From Amorphophallus konjac (Eukaryota > Streptophyta > Magnoliopsida > Alismatales > Araceae): a stretch of 64,000 nucleotides of DNA. The notes below the pieces were generated by a model that worked only from the letters and a program-made list of their open reading frames with translations, was not told the origin of the DNA and searched no databases. Position numbers and translations under genes: made by a program. Within the stretch, counting starts at the first letter, position 1. Every line of letters begins with the position of its first letter. The stretch is from NCBI GenBank assembly GCA_022559845.1, contig CM040120.1:168498334-168562333 (forward strand). The letters are read 5' to 3'. Below, piece after piece: positions 10,826-22,676 of this stretch.

Positions 10826-12290
10826 GTGGACCAAGGCGATGAAAGCCGTCGAGATTCCAATGCTCGGGATTGTCTCAAGAACCCGATCATCTTCTCGAAT
10901 GAAGACCTTGAGGGTGTGACAACACCCCACTCCAATGCTCTTGTGGTCTCGACGACCATTAACCAATGTACTATACAATGGATCATCGTTGATAATGGAA
11001 GTAACTTCAATGCAATTTCTTACGACTGCCTTGTACTGTGGATCGGTCACGAATAACACCATTGCACACAGTCCTATATGATTCTCCAGCACGACCGCCC
11101 TCCCCGAGGGGCGTATCTCATTACCAATCACTTCAGGGTTGCTTGCCCCTAGAGACGTGACATTCTTGGAGGACTTCACAGTCATGCGTGGAATGATCGG
11201 GTACAATGCCATAATAGGCCGGGGAATCCTCGGTACCCTAAGGGGCATTCCCTCGTCCTACCATCAGAAGTTGAAGTTCCCTACCCCCTGCGGAGTAGGG
11301 GTGGTTTGAGGTGACCAGGGAGAGTCATGGAGGTGCTATCTGATCTCCACCAAAGAAAGGCGAGTCGAGGAGGCTCCACTTGAGAAGAAGAAGAGGACAG
11401 AGGGCCTCGGACCCAGTGGAAGCACTCCGACCGAGGGCCTCTACCTCATTCAGGTGGGAGAAGATCCAAGCAGGACACTCCGCATTAGCGGTATGCTGTC
11501 TGAGCAAGAGAAGGAAGACTATAGGAACTTCCTGATAAAAAATTAGGATGTGTTCGCCTGGTTTGAAGATGAACTCCTAGGGATGCCATCGGGGATTATA
11601 ACTCACAAGTTGAGGCTGGATCTAAGCTGCCGCCAAATTCAACAATGCAAGAGGCATTGCAACCCAGAGCGACATATGATCATAAAAAAACAAGTGGGAG
11701 AGAAGCTACGCTCGGGACTCCTACGGCCTACCCAATACCCAGATTGGGTTACCAATGTGGTCTTGGTCCTCAAGAGCAATGGGAAGAGGTATATGTGCAT
11801 TGACAACACAGATCTCAACAAGGCCACCCCGAAAGATAGCTTTCCTATGTCGCAAATCGACCAACTGGTCGACGCTACGGCCGGGCATGAGATGCTAAGC
11901 TTCCTGGATGCATACTCTGGGTACCATTAAATTAGCATGCACAAACTTGACAAAGACAAAATCACCTTCGTCACCGACCATGGGCTTTACGATGATACGA
12001 GTATGCCCTTTGGCCTGAAGAATGCTAGAGCTATGTATCAGTGCCTCATCAACCATATGTTCGATGCTCAGATCGACCGCAACATGGAGGTCTACATTGA
12101 TGACATGCTTGTCAAAAGACTCTGGGTGACCGAGCACTTAGAGTACCTGACAGAGACGTTTCCGATGCTCCAGAAGTACAACATGAAGCTCAACCCAAGC
12201 AAGTGCACGTTTGGAGTCAGGTCGGGTAAGTTCCTTGGTTTCCTTATGACCCACCATGGAATTGAAGCAAACCCAGACCAAATCTGAGTA
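10826..12290 (+). pseudogene. pol of element F: protease and reverse transcriptase
   Basis: The protease shows IIVDNGSNFNAISYD (Asp-Asn-Gly at the active site) near 10990, and YNAIIGRGILGTL near 11200. The frame from about 11163 continues into RT with one stop at 11545. RT contains KRYMCIDNTDLNKATPKDSF, the block FLDAYSGYH and the catalytic EVYIDDMLVK (Y-I-D-D) near 12095, then KLNPSKCTFGVRSGKFLGF. Stops occur at 11930 and 12285. RT would copy the element RNA. Confidence 0.8.
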
Positions 12291-12439
12291 GTACTGGAGA
12301 TGAAGCACCCAGAATGGGATGTACAGTGCCTCACTGGTTGGGTGGCTGCCCTTACCTGATTCCTATCTAGGGCCATGGAGAGGTGCCTACCTTTCTTCTG
12401 ACTCATGAAGCAAGCCAATAAGTCCCCAGAGAAAAGGAG

Positions 12440-13606
12440 ATGAGTCGACTGGGATCAGGAGTGCGATCAAGCTTTCGATGAGCTCAAGCGGTACTTATCC
12501 TCACCTCCCATACTCTCCAAGCCTCAGGATGAGGAACAATTACTTTTATACTTGTCCGTGACACCGAGCACAATAAGCGCTGTGCTTGCCTGCGAAGAGG
12601 ACAAAGTTATGAAGCTGGTGTATTATGTGAGATGCGCACTTTAGGGCCCAGAATTTTCGTATTCACGGACGGAGAAGTTCGCGCTAGGCCTGGCCACGGC
12701 TGCACGAAAGTTAAGACCATACTTTCAGTCCCATCCGATCGCTATCACCACCGACCAGCCCCTGCGCCATATCCTCCAAAACCCAGATGCATCGAGGAGG
12801 CTCATTAACTGGGCCATTGAGATAGGAGAGTTTGACATCAGGTTTCACCTGAGGATGGTGATCAAGGCTTAGACACTAGTAGATTTCATCGCTGAATGTA
12901 CCTTGCCAGACGAAGGACTGCCCGAGCAGTCCCTGGGACTGGCATGAGAACTTTATGTGCATGGCTCGTCCTGTGCCACCGACAGTGGAGTGGGCCTAGT
13001 CCTCTCATTTCCAGATCAGGTGGAGTTACAGTACACTCTATGGTTCAACTTCCTAGACACCAACAATGTGGAAGAGTACGAAGCTTTGTTGTCAGGTCTC
13101 TGCGGGGAAAAGCACCCCGGGACAGGTTTATAGTGACTCCCTACTCATCGCCAATCAGGTCTGGGGAGAGTTCAAAGCCTGGGAGCTAGCCATGGTAAAG
13201 TACCATGACAAGGAAAAGGAAGCCGTATCATCATTCTCCCATTTCGAGATGGTTCATATCTCAAGAGAAGAGAACGTCTGAGCAGATGCTCTCTCTTGCC
13301 TAGCGTCCTCCACAACTGTCTCTAATTCAAGGGTTGTCCTGGTAGAGGAATTATTGGCACGGAGCATCGAAGAACTGAATCCCTAGGTGAACGCCATACA
13401 TTATGAGCCATCGTGGATGGACCCGATCCTTGATTTCCTCCTGTGGCAACACCTCCCCGACGACTGTGTTGATGCTCGCCGTGTACGAGCACGAGTAGCA
13501 CATTTCACGGTCGTCAATGGCCGGATATTCAGACGATCACTCTCAACTCCTCTATTGATGTGCCCATTCCCCATTGAGGCCAAGCAGGCGATTCAAGATG
13601 TCCAAT
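12440..13606 (+). pseudogene. pol of element F: RNase H, second RNase H-like region and integrase N-terminus
   Basis: From 12440 an RNase H segment is readable (WDQECDQAFDELKRYLSSPP... then EKFALGLATAARKLRPYF) with stops. From about 12950 an additional RNase H-like region follows (LYVHGSSCATDSGVGLVL..., NNVEEYEALLSG), as in Tat elements. The frame 13387-13606 (NGRIFRRSLSTPLLMCP) matches the segment before the integrase HHCC finger and is cut off at about 13606. Confidence 0.7.
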
Positions 13607-13673
13607 GGATAGAATTTGTGTTTTTATCATAAACAACAGAGTTTTGTACCACAATAATTTTTTTATCACCAAA
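13607..13673 (-). mobile_element. Short left remnant of element G
   Basis: AT-rich 67 bp between the broken integrase of F and the TSD of E. On the minus strand, joining it to 42097 through the ACCAA TSD gives sequence like the noncoding tail around a 3' LTR start (ttggttttggtgataaa). It is therefore read as the far side of element G, split by E. Confidence 0.5.
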
Positions 13674-13678
13674 ACCAA
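13674..13678 (+). repeat. TSD of element E, left copy (ACCAA)
   Basis: accaa directly precedes the LTR end tgatgcagg; the same five bases directly follow the other LTR at 42092-42096. Confidence 0.8.
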
Positions 13679-16053
13679 TGATGCAGGTTGAATGCGACTC
13701 AACCAGACAATACAACCTTAGACTCTAAATGTCGACTTGATTTGTTTTGGACTGACACCACCATCAATGACGCTCATAATGGAGCCACTTCGGCTTGACA
13801 CTAATGTGCTCCAGAAGAGGTGAATATGCCCTCAACAAGAAGTACAAGCTCACGATTCGTCCCAAGCGAGGGAAACACGAGGATCCGCATGGTTGAAGAA
13901 CCGGCAGAGTCAAGGGTGGTCAAACTCACTCTCGTGCTCGGATCGAGTCATGGGACGGGTCACACTTTCTCACTCACAACGGTGATCAAATATATATCGA
14001 GCAAGAATCCTATCACTCACCAGCAGCGGCATACAAACACATACAAAATAAGCAAATATCGAGAGAGATAAAGATCGATACCTCCACGCTCTGGGCATGG
14101 GGAAGACAACCCCGGCCAAGACCCGTACTCCTAATACAAACAATTTCCAACAACTACAGAAGTTATACCCACTCCACGTAGGGAGGTAATAGGCAACAAG
14201 TGCGACCCGGGAGTATCGAGCTTGGGTTGACGGGTAGCATTTTTGACAGCTTCGATGACGTCGATGAGTTGCTGATCGGTGCAGGAAGGACGACGCATGT
14301 TGACGATCTGGCGTACCACACTCGAGTCAGAAGGCCGATCAGGGTGTGATGGTCCCGTTGCAAAGTGGACTTCGAAAGGAACGACCCCTTGGAGGGGATC
14401 GCGTTGGATCGCATTGTGGAAGGCGAGGGGGTCCGTCTTGTTGGCCGTTGTTCTTTGCTGGCCCGAACCAATTTTGCAGATTACGTCCCGGTAAAAACAC
14501 TTGCTGTGACCATGTCCGATGTCAGATCATAGTGAAACTAGCGCTATTGTGACGCTCTGTCGAAGATCTACAATCCCATGATGTTACAGGAATTTTTATG
14601 TTGATTTATATTCCGTGGAGGAATTTTGAACAGGCTGGTTCCCTGACCCAGAACATACTAGATAGAACGCAAGCACCAGAAGGTGATGGTAAAATAATGG
14701 AAAAGCGTTGGATCTGGAAGGCGGGGTGGTCGTGGAAGATAGAAGGGAAAGTATGGATCAAGCCCACAAATTTAGGGGCCGATCAGAGGTTGTTTTGGGG
14801 GCGAGAGTGATTTTAATGTAGGGGAAGGTTGGATCTGGGCTGCAGAAGTAGAACCGAATCCGATCTGAACAGTGATTTTTACAGAGAGGTAAAGAGGCTT
14901 CAAAAATCGTGAAAATATTTATGGAGATGGGGTCAGATAGATAGAAATCCCATACCAAATTTTAGCCCGATCTGAAAGGGGTAAGGGGGTGAAAAATGGG
15001 ATGAGGTGGGTTGCTGGTTTATCAATCTGCACAGAGACAGAGCTGTGTAAATCGGGGAAACGGTGGTGGATCGGGTGCAAACGGGTTATCGGGGGTGTGG
15101 GAATTTTTCTTGAGAGGGTAGACAACGTGGGGAGCTTACCCTAACAGTTGGGTGGCGATCTGACCGGAGGATTGGGTGATCTAAAGCAAACTCTGAGTTT
15201 TTGTCTTATAGTGGACAGATCGACGACGGTGAGGCGATGGTGGAGCGATGGCAGCTCCGGTGGCGGCGGCGCGGTTGAGCTTCTCACTCAGAGGGGAACC
15301 TGATAAGAAGGGTTTCACACCTTGGAGGAGCAACCTTCTCAGCTACAATGAGGGAAGAGGAGAGGGGCGCCTTAGGTAATTTTTGCACAAAATGATTCAT
15401 TTCTTCCATTAAAATTGTACAAGAGAATATTTATATGGGGGTAAACCCTAGATATAAAGACCATAAGTACCCTCAGATCTAGGGCTTGGGAGGGGTACTT
15501 AGGGGATAGCAAGGTAATGGGGAGGGGGATCCACTAGTAATGGGGAGGGGGATCTAGTAGGGTACAAGAGAATAATGGGGAGGGGGATCCACTAGTAATG
15601 GGGAGGAGGATCCACTAGGTTACAAGGGAATAATGGGGAGGGGGATCAACTAGTAATGGGGAGGGGATCCACTAGAGTACAAGAGAGTAATGGGGAGGGG
15701 GAAAGTTGGACTTGTTCACCTTGGTCCAAGTGGACCATGGACCAACCCTAATGGGTTTCAAGCTAGGAAGCCCAACTTGAAAACAAACCCCCTAATGGAC
15801 CTTATTGATTTACATTAAATCCAATAGCCCAACTAACACTCCCTTGACCCAAAAATAACCCAAGAAAAAAAATACAATTACACACTACACACCAATTACA
15901 CTGCAAATCAATACTCAAAATTCCAAGACTCAAGATGGAGACTCTAGACTGTCTCCAAGCCAAATAGATGCCAGCATATCTTGAGTGGTACTACGTGTCC
16001 TGTAGTGTTAGCCCACTGAGTCATGCCGCTCGAAACCTCTGGTGTCCGCACCA
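13679..16053 (-). repeat. 3' LTR of element E
   Basis: On the minus strand it runs TGGTGCGGACACC ... CAACCTGCATCA, 2375 bp. It pairs with 39776-42091, differing at roughly one base in ten by eye over the first 230 bp, so E is fairly old. A GGGGA-rich minisatellite lies at 15515-15701. The PPT-like tract gaggagaat precedes it on the minus strand. The E coding frame runs about 46 bp into it. The TATA-like box present in the 5' LTR is not conserved here. Confidence 0.85.
15515..15701 (+). repeat. Minisatellite in the E 3' LTR
   Basis: Seven units starting taatggggagg, most ending gatccactag and alternating with a longer form carrying gtacaagaga, so the higher-order period is about 55 bp. The partner LTR has four units (41636-41741). 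Confidence 0.85.
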
Positions 16054-17389
16054 ATTCTCCTCGGGTGGGAAAATCTCAACCCCGTAGAGTAAGGGTCTTG
16101 ATCACTCTTGTACCGCTCCAGCAGATCTGGATCTATTCTCTGTAGCTCCTCCCGACTGATCCATGTGTCGTCAGATGTGGGTCGCCCTCTCCATCGCACC
16201 AGATATCGCGGGTATGCTCCACTCCTAGTAAGGGTCACCTGCTCATCCAATATGTGTTCTATTTTCTCAAGCTGCTGAGGGAATGAGGCTCTTGGTTGAC
16301 ACTCAGGGGTGGGGTCACTCACAAGAGGGGGAGATGGCTCAAAACACTCATGCACTAGGAATCACCGCTGGGTCCCTATAGGCAACCAGATCCGACACAT
16401 TGAAAGTGGACCTGAGCCCTTATTCCTCAGGCAAGTCTACAACGTACGTATTGGACCCGACTCACCTCAACACTCGAAAGGGACCGGCACCATGAGCTTG
16501 CAATTTCTTCACGGTTCTAGATAGAAAACGTTCAGGTTTGACCCTGATCATGACATAATCTCCCTCTTGGATCTCATAGACTAGTCTATGCGTATTAGCA
16601 AGCTCCTCATAATGTGCATTGCTGGCCTGATGGTGATGCAAACTCCTAACATGCTGTGCCGACCAATATATATGTGAATGCAGGGGTGGTCCAGGACACC
16701 CATATATGGAACTAGCATACACACGACGCAACCCAATGTTGGTAGAATTGGGGAATCCTAGACATCCAAATATGAACCTATCATGCACTAGCTTCCTATC
16801 AGATTTGAGGGACTTGGGAGGGCCAAGAGAGCCAAAGTGACCTACTTCACCACCCCTATATGATGGTAATGCATGTAACTCTTTCCGATGAATGGGCTCC
16901 TTGCTAACCAAGCTCCTAAGTGTGGGTGTGTGCAGAGTAGGGTGTTGACTGGCCCGTGTGGAAGGGGTGTGATAGTGGACTTCCTTGGCAAAGTGGAGCA
17001 GAGATTGTGGGTCAAGAGGCTCACTAGGGAGGGGATCGAAAGGATCAAAGAATGTGTGACTCCTTGTGACGGGTCCCTTCACTACACTAGCCCATGTTCA
17101 AAATTCTTCAATGTGCAGATGGTCACCTTCAATCATTATGGTAGACGGGACAGTGAGCTCATTTGGAATACAAGATTCCTCCCTCGGGGCAATAGCATCA
17201 CAATGTGCGATGGAGTTAAGCTCATCAGGCGCGGGGACACAAAAGAACCTCAGTGGTGACATGGCCCACGGTGCACATAGAGGTACTGGAACCCAATGCA
17301 GGGTGCGTGAAGCTATGACTATTGGGACGGTCGGACCCTAGGGCCAACATACACGTCAACTTCAACTGCCAATCTAACCCCCTAATAAG
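16008..17389 (-). pseudogene. Element E, 3' coding part: integrase C-terminus and chromodomain
   Basis: The 206-residue frame at 17082-16462 starts GPVTRSHTFFDPFDPL-like, as at some gag/pol starts, and ends in an integrase C-terminal block (YEIQEGDYVMIRVKPERF, KKLQAHGAGPFRVL). Three in-frame stops follow. The frame 16355-16008 holds a chromodomain: EHILDEQ, YPRYLVRWRGRPTSDDTW, ISREELQRIDPDLLERY. Chromodomains direct integration toward marked chromatin. The frame ends inside the 3' LTR. Upstream, from 17389, an open frame continues across the insertion C into 38761 and above. The fusion of a gag-like start straight to integrase is unusual. Confidence 0.75.
17385..17389 (+). repeat. TSD of element C, left copy (ATAAG)
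   Basis: ataag directly precedes the inverted LTR end tgtagatttg at 17390 and recurs at 38757-38761 directly after the other end of C. Confidence 0.75.
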
Positions 17390-19787
17390 TGTAGATTTGT
17401 TTTAGTTAGATTCTTATCCCGCCCCCTTTAAACACATACATGCATAAACATATGAATCAAAGACAATGGGGGATGAAAGGATGAGAAATACTAACCGTGA
17501 TCGCCACCAAGGATTAACAACGCCAAAGGATGAAAAAGTGTAAAGAACGGCGCCGTGTACCTTGGAAAGAAAACTTGATCGCGCTTGACAAATGAGGTGC
17601 GGGGAACTTGTGGATTCAAACATCCTCTCCTTCCAGCCGGCTAGAGGAAGAGGGCCTCACGTTGTATTCATGCTCTCCTGCAAAACAAAGTCAAAACAAG
17701 GATAAAAAAACCCATTAGAACATGCATGTGTAGTATCAATCCTGGAGTGATAAAATATGGGTAGAAATTAAGGGAGAACGCACCGGGGGAAGTTTTTAAC
17801 CCCTGTGGAAGGGTGGAAATAATATGTGGGTGTGTTGTGCATGCATGAGATTTGAAATCACAAGATTTGATTGAGAGAATAGAGAGAAAACGATGATGCA
17901 AAACGGGGAAAAGTGCATGTGTAGCAGAAAAGTGCAGAAAATTGTGATGATTTGTGATTTTGAGGAGTGGAGAACTAAGAGTGTAGACCATGAAATCAAG
18001 CTCAGAAGGATGGAATTGAAAGCAAATACTTCCCTCTTCAAGCCAGGGTCGAAGTTGTGAGTTGGAGTTGCAGCATGACTTCGCCCCGAACCAAGAAAGA
18101 GCCCCCCCGTCGCGACTATGAACTGGGCAATTTTTATAGAGTTTGTAGAAAAACCCAGAAAGTTCTCCCAAGATTTTAGAAGATAGAGTCCACCAAAATT
18201 CGTGCTCTATAGATCAATCTCGAGATAATACGAACGATAAGAGGTAGGAACAAGTGGGACTCAATTTGGTGGAAGGATCTGGAAGATATGGCTTCTAGAC
18301 GGGAGCCCCGGAGCTTAATCTGCAGAGTTTGAGTTGAACTAGGACACCTAAACCTCTAACTTCCATCCACGATTCTAAGCAAGATAGCCAATGAAATTTA
18401 GAGTTCTCTGGACTGAATTCAAGATAATATAAAGGGGAAACCATAGGAACAAACGGCGCTTAATTCGGAGTAGAATTCAAGAAGTTATGGGCTCTGCAAG
18501 AGGGCCACGACGCACAAAAACGGAGCAGAGTCCAGCACGAATTGGACTCTCAGGTGTGTGTAACGGTCTATCGTACGACTATCAGAGTTATGTAACGGAC
18601 TAGGGTAGGTCTGTCACACTCACCTGAGAGTCCAATTCGTGCTGGACTCTGCTCCGTTTTTGTGCGCCGTGCCCCTCTTACAGAGCCCATAACTTCTTGA
18701 ATTCTACTCCGAATTAAACGCCGTTTGTTCCTATGGTTTCCCCTTTATATTATCTTCAATTCAGTCTAAAGAACTCCAAATGTCATTGGCTATTTTGCTC
18801 AGAATCGTGGATGGAAGTTGGAGGTTTAGGTGTCCTAGTTCAACTCAAACTCTATAGATTAAGCTCCGGGGCTCCCTTCTAGAAGCCATATCTTCCAGAT
18901 CCTTCCACCAAATTAAGTCCCACTTGTTCCTACCTCTTATCCTTCGTATTATCTCGAGATTGATCCATAGAACACAAATTTTGGTGGACTCTATCCTCTA
19001 AAATCTTGGGAGAACTTTCTGGGTTTTTCTACAAACTGTATAAAAACTGCCCAATTCACAGTCGCGACGGGGGGGCTCTTTCTTGGTTCGGGGCGAAGCC
19101 ATGCTGCAACTCCAACTCACAACTTCAACCCTGGGTTGAAGAGGGAAGTATTAGCTTTCAATTCCATAATTCTGGACTTGATTTCATAGTCTACACTCTT
19201 AGTTCTCCTCTCCTCAAAATCACAAATCATCACAGTTTTCGGCACTTTTCTGCTACACATGCACTTTTCCCCGTTTTGCATCATCATTTTCTCTCTATTC
19301 TCTCAATCAAATCTCATGATTTCAAATCTCATGCATGCACAACACACCCACCTATTATTTCCACCCTTCCACAGGGGTTAAAAACCTCCCCCGGTGCGTT
19401 CTCCCTTAATTTCTACCCATATTTTATCACTCCGGGATTGATACTACACATGCATGTTCTAATGGGTTTTTTTGTCATTGTTTTGGCTTTGTTTTGTAGG
19501 AGAGCATGAATACAACGTGAGGCCCTCTTCCTCTAGTCGGCTAGAAGGAGAGGAGATTTGAATCCACAAGTTCCCCACACCTTGTTTGTCAAGCGCGACC
19601 AAGTTTTCTTTCCAAGGTACACGGCGCCGTTCTTTACACTTCTTCATCCTTTGGCGTTGTTAATCCTTGGTGGCGATCACGGTTAGTATTTCTCATCCTT
19701 TCATCCCCCATTGTCTTTGATTCATATGTTTATACATGTATGTGTTTAAAGGGGGCGGGATAGGAATCTAACTAAAACAAATCTACA
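17390..19787. repeat. 2.4-kb inverted repeat of LTR 3' halves
   Basis: Left arm 17390-18560 and right arm 18615-19787 are reverse complements with almost no indels: two 167-codon frames sit at exactly mirrored positions (17668-18171 minus and 19006-19509 plus). Identity is about 95% by eye. The loop is 18561-18614. Each arm matches the 3' part of D's 5' LTR (about 46220-47170), including the 'ggggttaaaaacctcccc' block, and each ends with the LTR terminus ...CTACA. TATA-like boxes at 19039-19046 (plus) and 18131-18138 (minus) point outward. Confidence 0.9.
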
Positions 19788-19792
19788 ATTTT

Positions 19793-19808
19793 TTGGCGAT
19801 CACGGTGG
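19793..19808 (+). promoter_or_regulatory. PBS-like site of element C
   Basis: ttggcgatcacggtgg follows the LTR end ctaca by 5 bp, at the same place as ttggcgatcacgttgg in D (47176). The tRNA it would pair with is not identified here. A near copy (ggtggcgatcacggtt) also lies about 120 bp upstream inside the LTR arm. Confidence 0.6.
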
Positions 19809-20159
19809 CACAACTTGTGCCAATCGTGTCTTGATCTCTGTTTAAACCTGCCATCATTCCCTTGTTTGGTTTTCCCCGGATTTCCCTATTATTTCCTGTT
19901 GTTTCTGGTCTTTTGGCTCCTCTGACGGTCCTGCGTTCCTGCGTTACACTGCTTCTGACAGTCTGGTCTTCGACCGTCACCTTCCTCTGACGCAGGGGTT
20001 ATAGACCGTTACACTCCAGATAGGTACGCATCCAGAGGTGCATTTTATTTCTGCAGTTTCTGCTGTGATCTTTGTACTTGGGTGTTATCTGGTCTCCTCC
20101 CTGGTTGGTTTACATACTCATATCATTGTGTGCATAATTGTTTGTTAGATTCTAGGTTA

Positions 20160-20350
20160 GAATTTGCATGCACCCCGGTGCACATAGGTTCATTCATATT
20201 TTCATACATTAGATCGCATTTTCCTACCTTGGTGTGCGGACCTCTCGTCTCCATATTCCTTGGGGCCGACTAGGAAATCACACCAGGGACCTCCATAAGT
20301 TCCCGCAAGCTGTGGATTCCCACACGGACGCCAGGCTGGTTGTACCTTTC
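20160..20350 (+). promoter_or_regulatory. Conserved leader block shared by C and D
   Basis: Untranslated sequence between PBS and gag that matches 48045-48235 of D: gcatgcaccccggtgcacatag, then ccatattccttgggg, gactagg, ggacctccata, ccgtggattcc-type strings in the same order. Conservation in an untranslated leader of an autonomous and a polymerase-less element suggests a packaging or dimerisation signal; that is inference. Confidence 0.55.
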
Positions 20351-20724
20351 CCACCCCGTGTCTAGGAGTGCATAAGTGAAGCAGTGAACATTTAGAGTCA
20401 AACCAAGCCTTATACCCCTCTCCTATTAGGAACCCATTGTTAAGAGCACATTTTAATCAATTCACTAAAGTTCCAAAGGAGAAAACCACAAAATCTCGTT
20501 CCATCATCTTAAAACAACTTGGTTGCCTTTGAGTGTTTTCATTTTTTTATCACATCTTTGAAAGTCATCTTAGTTTGGTCACTTATTGTGTGATTGTTAT
20601 GTGTTGTTTGCATCTTGTTAAGGTTGTTCGTTGCATGTGGAGTCCCCTCCATCCGTTAGAAGCGTCATCACCCGGGGGCGAGTCCCTCTCCTCATCCTAT
20701 TTCAAACCACTCTTCGAATCTACT

Positions 20725-22640
20725 ATGGCTTCCTTTGATCTTCCTCAGTCCCAAGAGGAGTCTCTCCCTCAAGGGCTTCTAGAGGATCCCTCTAGGGTTG
20801 TCTCGTTCCAGCCCAGGGAGGGGCCCATTCCTCCCTCATCTTCCATCCCTATGCAGAATGCTCCATCCACTCAAAATCCTCCTCTCCCTTCCGCCAATTC
20901 TGTCCTTCAGATGATGGCTCAATTAGACCCGGCCCAGCTTCAGGCGGTCTATCAGGCTATGCAGGGGTCCAACTCCCCGCCTTCCCCAATTATGCAAGGC
21001 CAATCCAATCCTACTGTTGCTCAGCATAGAGCCGATGGGCCCACTGTCCAGCCCATTGATCTCACTCTGGTCCAACCTAGGACCCTCAGGTTCTCCAATC
21101 TCGAGATGGGCCAGTCTTCGGGTTCGGCCCAGCAAGCTTTTGATAAAGGTAACACCATGGTTCCTCCTTCTTTCTCGTCGGATCATCATGTCTCAGGCCC
21201 AGCTATGCCACAGATTCTAGTTAGCCCAAATGATTTCACGTACCATCAGCAAGGGGCAGCCCAGGTTCCTACCAATATGGGTCATCCTTCGATCCAGTAT
21301 CCTTCCTATGGGCCGCCTCCTCTATCTGCTTACCATTCCGTTCCTCCAAACTCATCTTTTGCTATCCCTGCTCCCTCCCGAGAGCAAGAGTTGCTTGATA
21401 AATGGGCCACCATGCAGCAGCAACTTGACTTCCTTCAGAAGCGGGTTGGCCCTCAAACCTTGGCAGACGTTCAGTCCCAAGCTTCTAGAACATCCGATTC
21501 CCTCCACAGTCTAAGCTCCCCAACTATAGAAAGTATGATGGGAACAACAATCCCTTTATTCATGTGAGGGACTTCTTATACGAGTCGGCGCAGTTTCAAT
21601 ATGACGATCGCCTCATGGCATATCTGTTCCGCCTATCACTAGATGGTGTCGCACTAGAATGGTTCTATTCTCTGCCACTAGAAGATGCTAAAAGTTTCAA
21701 GACAGTAAAAGATAAGTTCATCCAGCGGTTCCATGATAGAGTCGGCCTGGAATATTCATTTATAGATCTGGTGGCCGAGAAAATGAAACCAGATGGGGAG
21801 TTCGCTACTTACGCAGATAGATGGAGGCAAATGGCCGTCAGAGTGCCCGGCCACATTCCGGAGGAACAGAATGTCAAGCTGCTTATTTCTAATGCCACTC
21901 CGACCTTCCGCAACATTCTAGCTATGAATGATATAGCCAACATGCATCAACTGTATAGCCGAGCGCGCTTTATTCAGACTCAGTTCAAAGATTCCCCCAT
22001 ACACCCGCTCTTTGAAAACCAAAAGCCCAAGTATCATAAGAAACCTCAAGGGCCTGTTACCAAGGGGATCCAAACGAACGAGCAAGTTCAAGCCGTTACT
22101 TTCCCTTTCCAAGCCGCACCCTTCTGCTTCCCCCAAAACCCCCGCACTCCACAGTACCCCGCTCCCCAAAACTTCCAAGTCACTCCACAAAACCCTCTGC
22201 CTGCCTTCGCCACTCCACAAACCACCTTCGCCGCACCACAGCAATCACCACAACCCCCGCAATATCACAATGTCCCTCCACCCAATGGCTACAACAACAA
22301 CAACAAGCGCCCGGCTCCTAAAAGGGCACAATACCCACCCTTGCCAGAAACCCTCACAGATATCTTCTCAACTCTCATGTCAGTGAATGCTATACAACTT
22401 CCTTCGGAACGGCCCAACTGGAACCCAGCCGTTGACCAGACAAAGTACTGCATGTTCCACAGGCAGCCGGGCCACACCATTGAAGGATGTTTTTAGTTCA
22501 GGGACCTAGTGTATGACCTTCATGAAGGACAGAGGATTGATTGGGCCGAGATGCACAAGGCCATTGTTGAAATCAAAGAGAAGAGAAGGCAGCCGGCAAG
22601 GCAGCAAGTGCAGCAGCAACAAGCACCACAGCCGCAGCAG
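20725..22640 (+). pseudogene. gag of element C
   Basis: Likely start ATG 20725 (MASFDLPQSQEE). The N-terminal third is Pro/Gln/Ser-rich. A single-base frameshift near 21500 separates it from the capsid (retrotrans_gag-type) block: YRKYDGNNNPFIHV, then LSLDGVALEWFYSLP, DKFIQRFHDRVG and KLLISNATPTFRNILA. A Pro/Gln-rich stretch leads to a knuckle-like CMFHRQPGHTIEGC at about 22450. In-frame TAG at 22494 and TAG/TAA in the following Gln-rich run interrupt the end. Gag would form the particle. Element D has a colinear homologue at 48668-50630. Confidence 0.8.
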
Positions 22641-22676
22641 TAGCCACAACAACAGCAACAGTAACCGGTTCAGGAT

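Larger units (their letters stand above)
10413..13606 (+). mobile_element. Element F: Tat-like Ty3/gypsy remnant without LTRs
   Basis: Contains, in order, a gag zinc-knuckle segment, protease, RT, RNase H, a second RNase H-like region and the N-terminus of integrase. The extra RNase H domain and the gag knuckle type point to the Tat lineage. No LTR, PBS or PPT is visible. The right end stops abruptly inside integrase at about 13606, where element G sequence begins. The left limit is not certain; recognisable coding starts near 10530. Confidence 0.75.

Noticed and set aside
10811..11248. 145-codon minus-strand frame
   Set aside because: It is antisense to the protease-RT connector of element F, which reads well on the plus strand.
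17668..19509. Two mirrored 167-codon frames (17668-18171 minus, 19006-19509 plus) as conserved genes
   Set aside because: They are the same LTR sequence in the two arms of the palindrome; similarity comes from the duplication, and the composition is that of an LTR R/U5 region.
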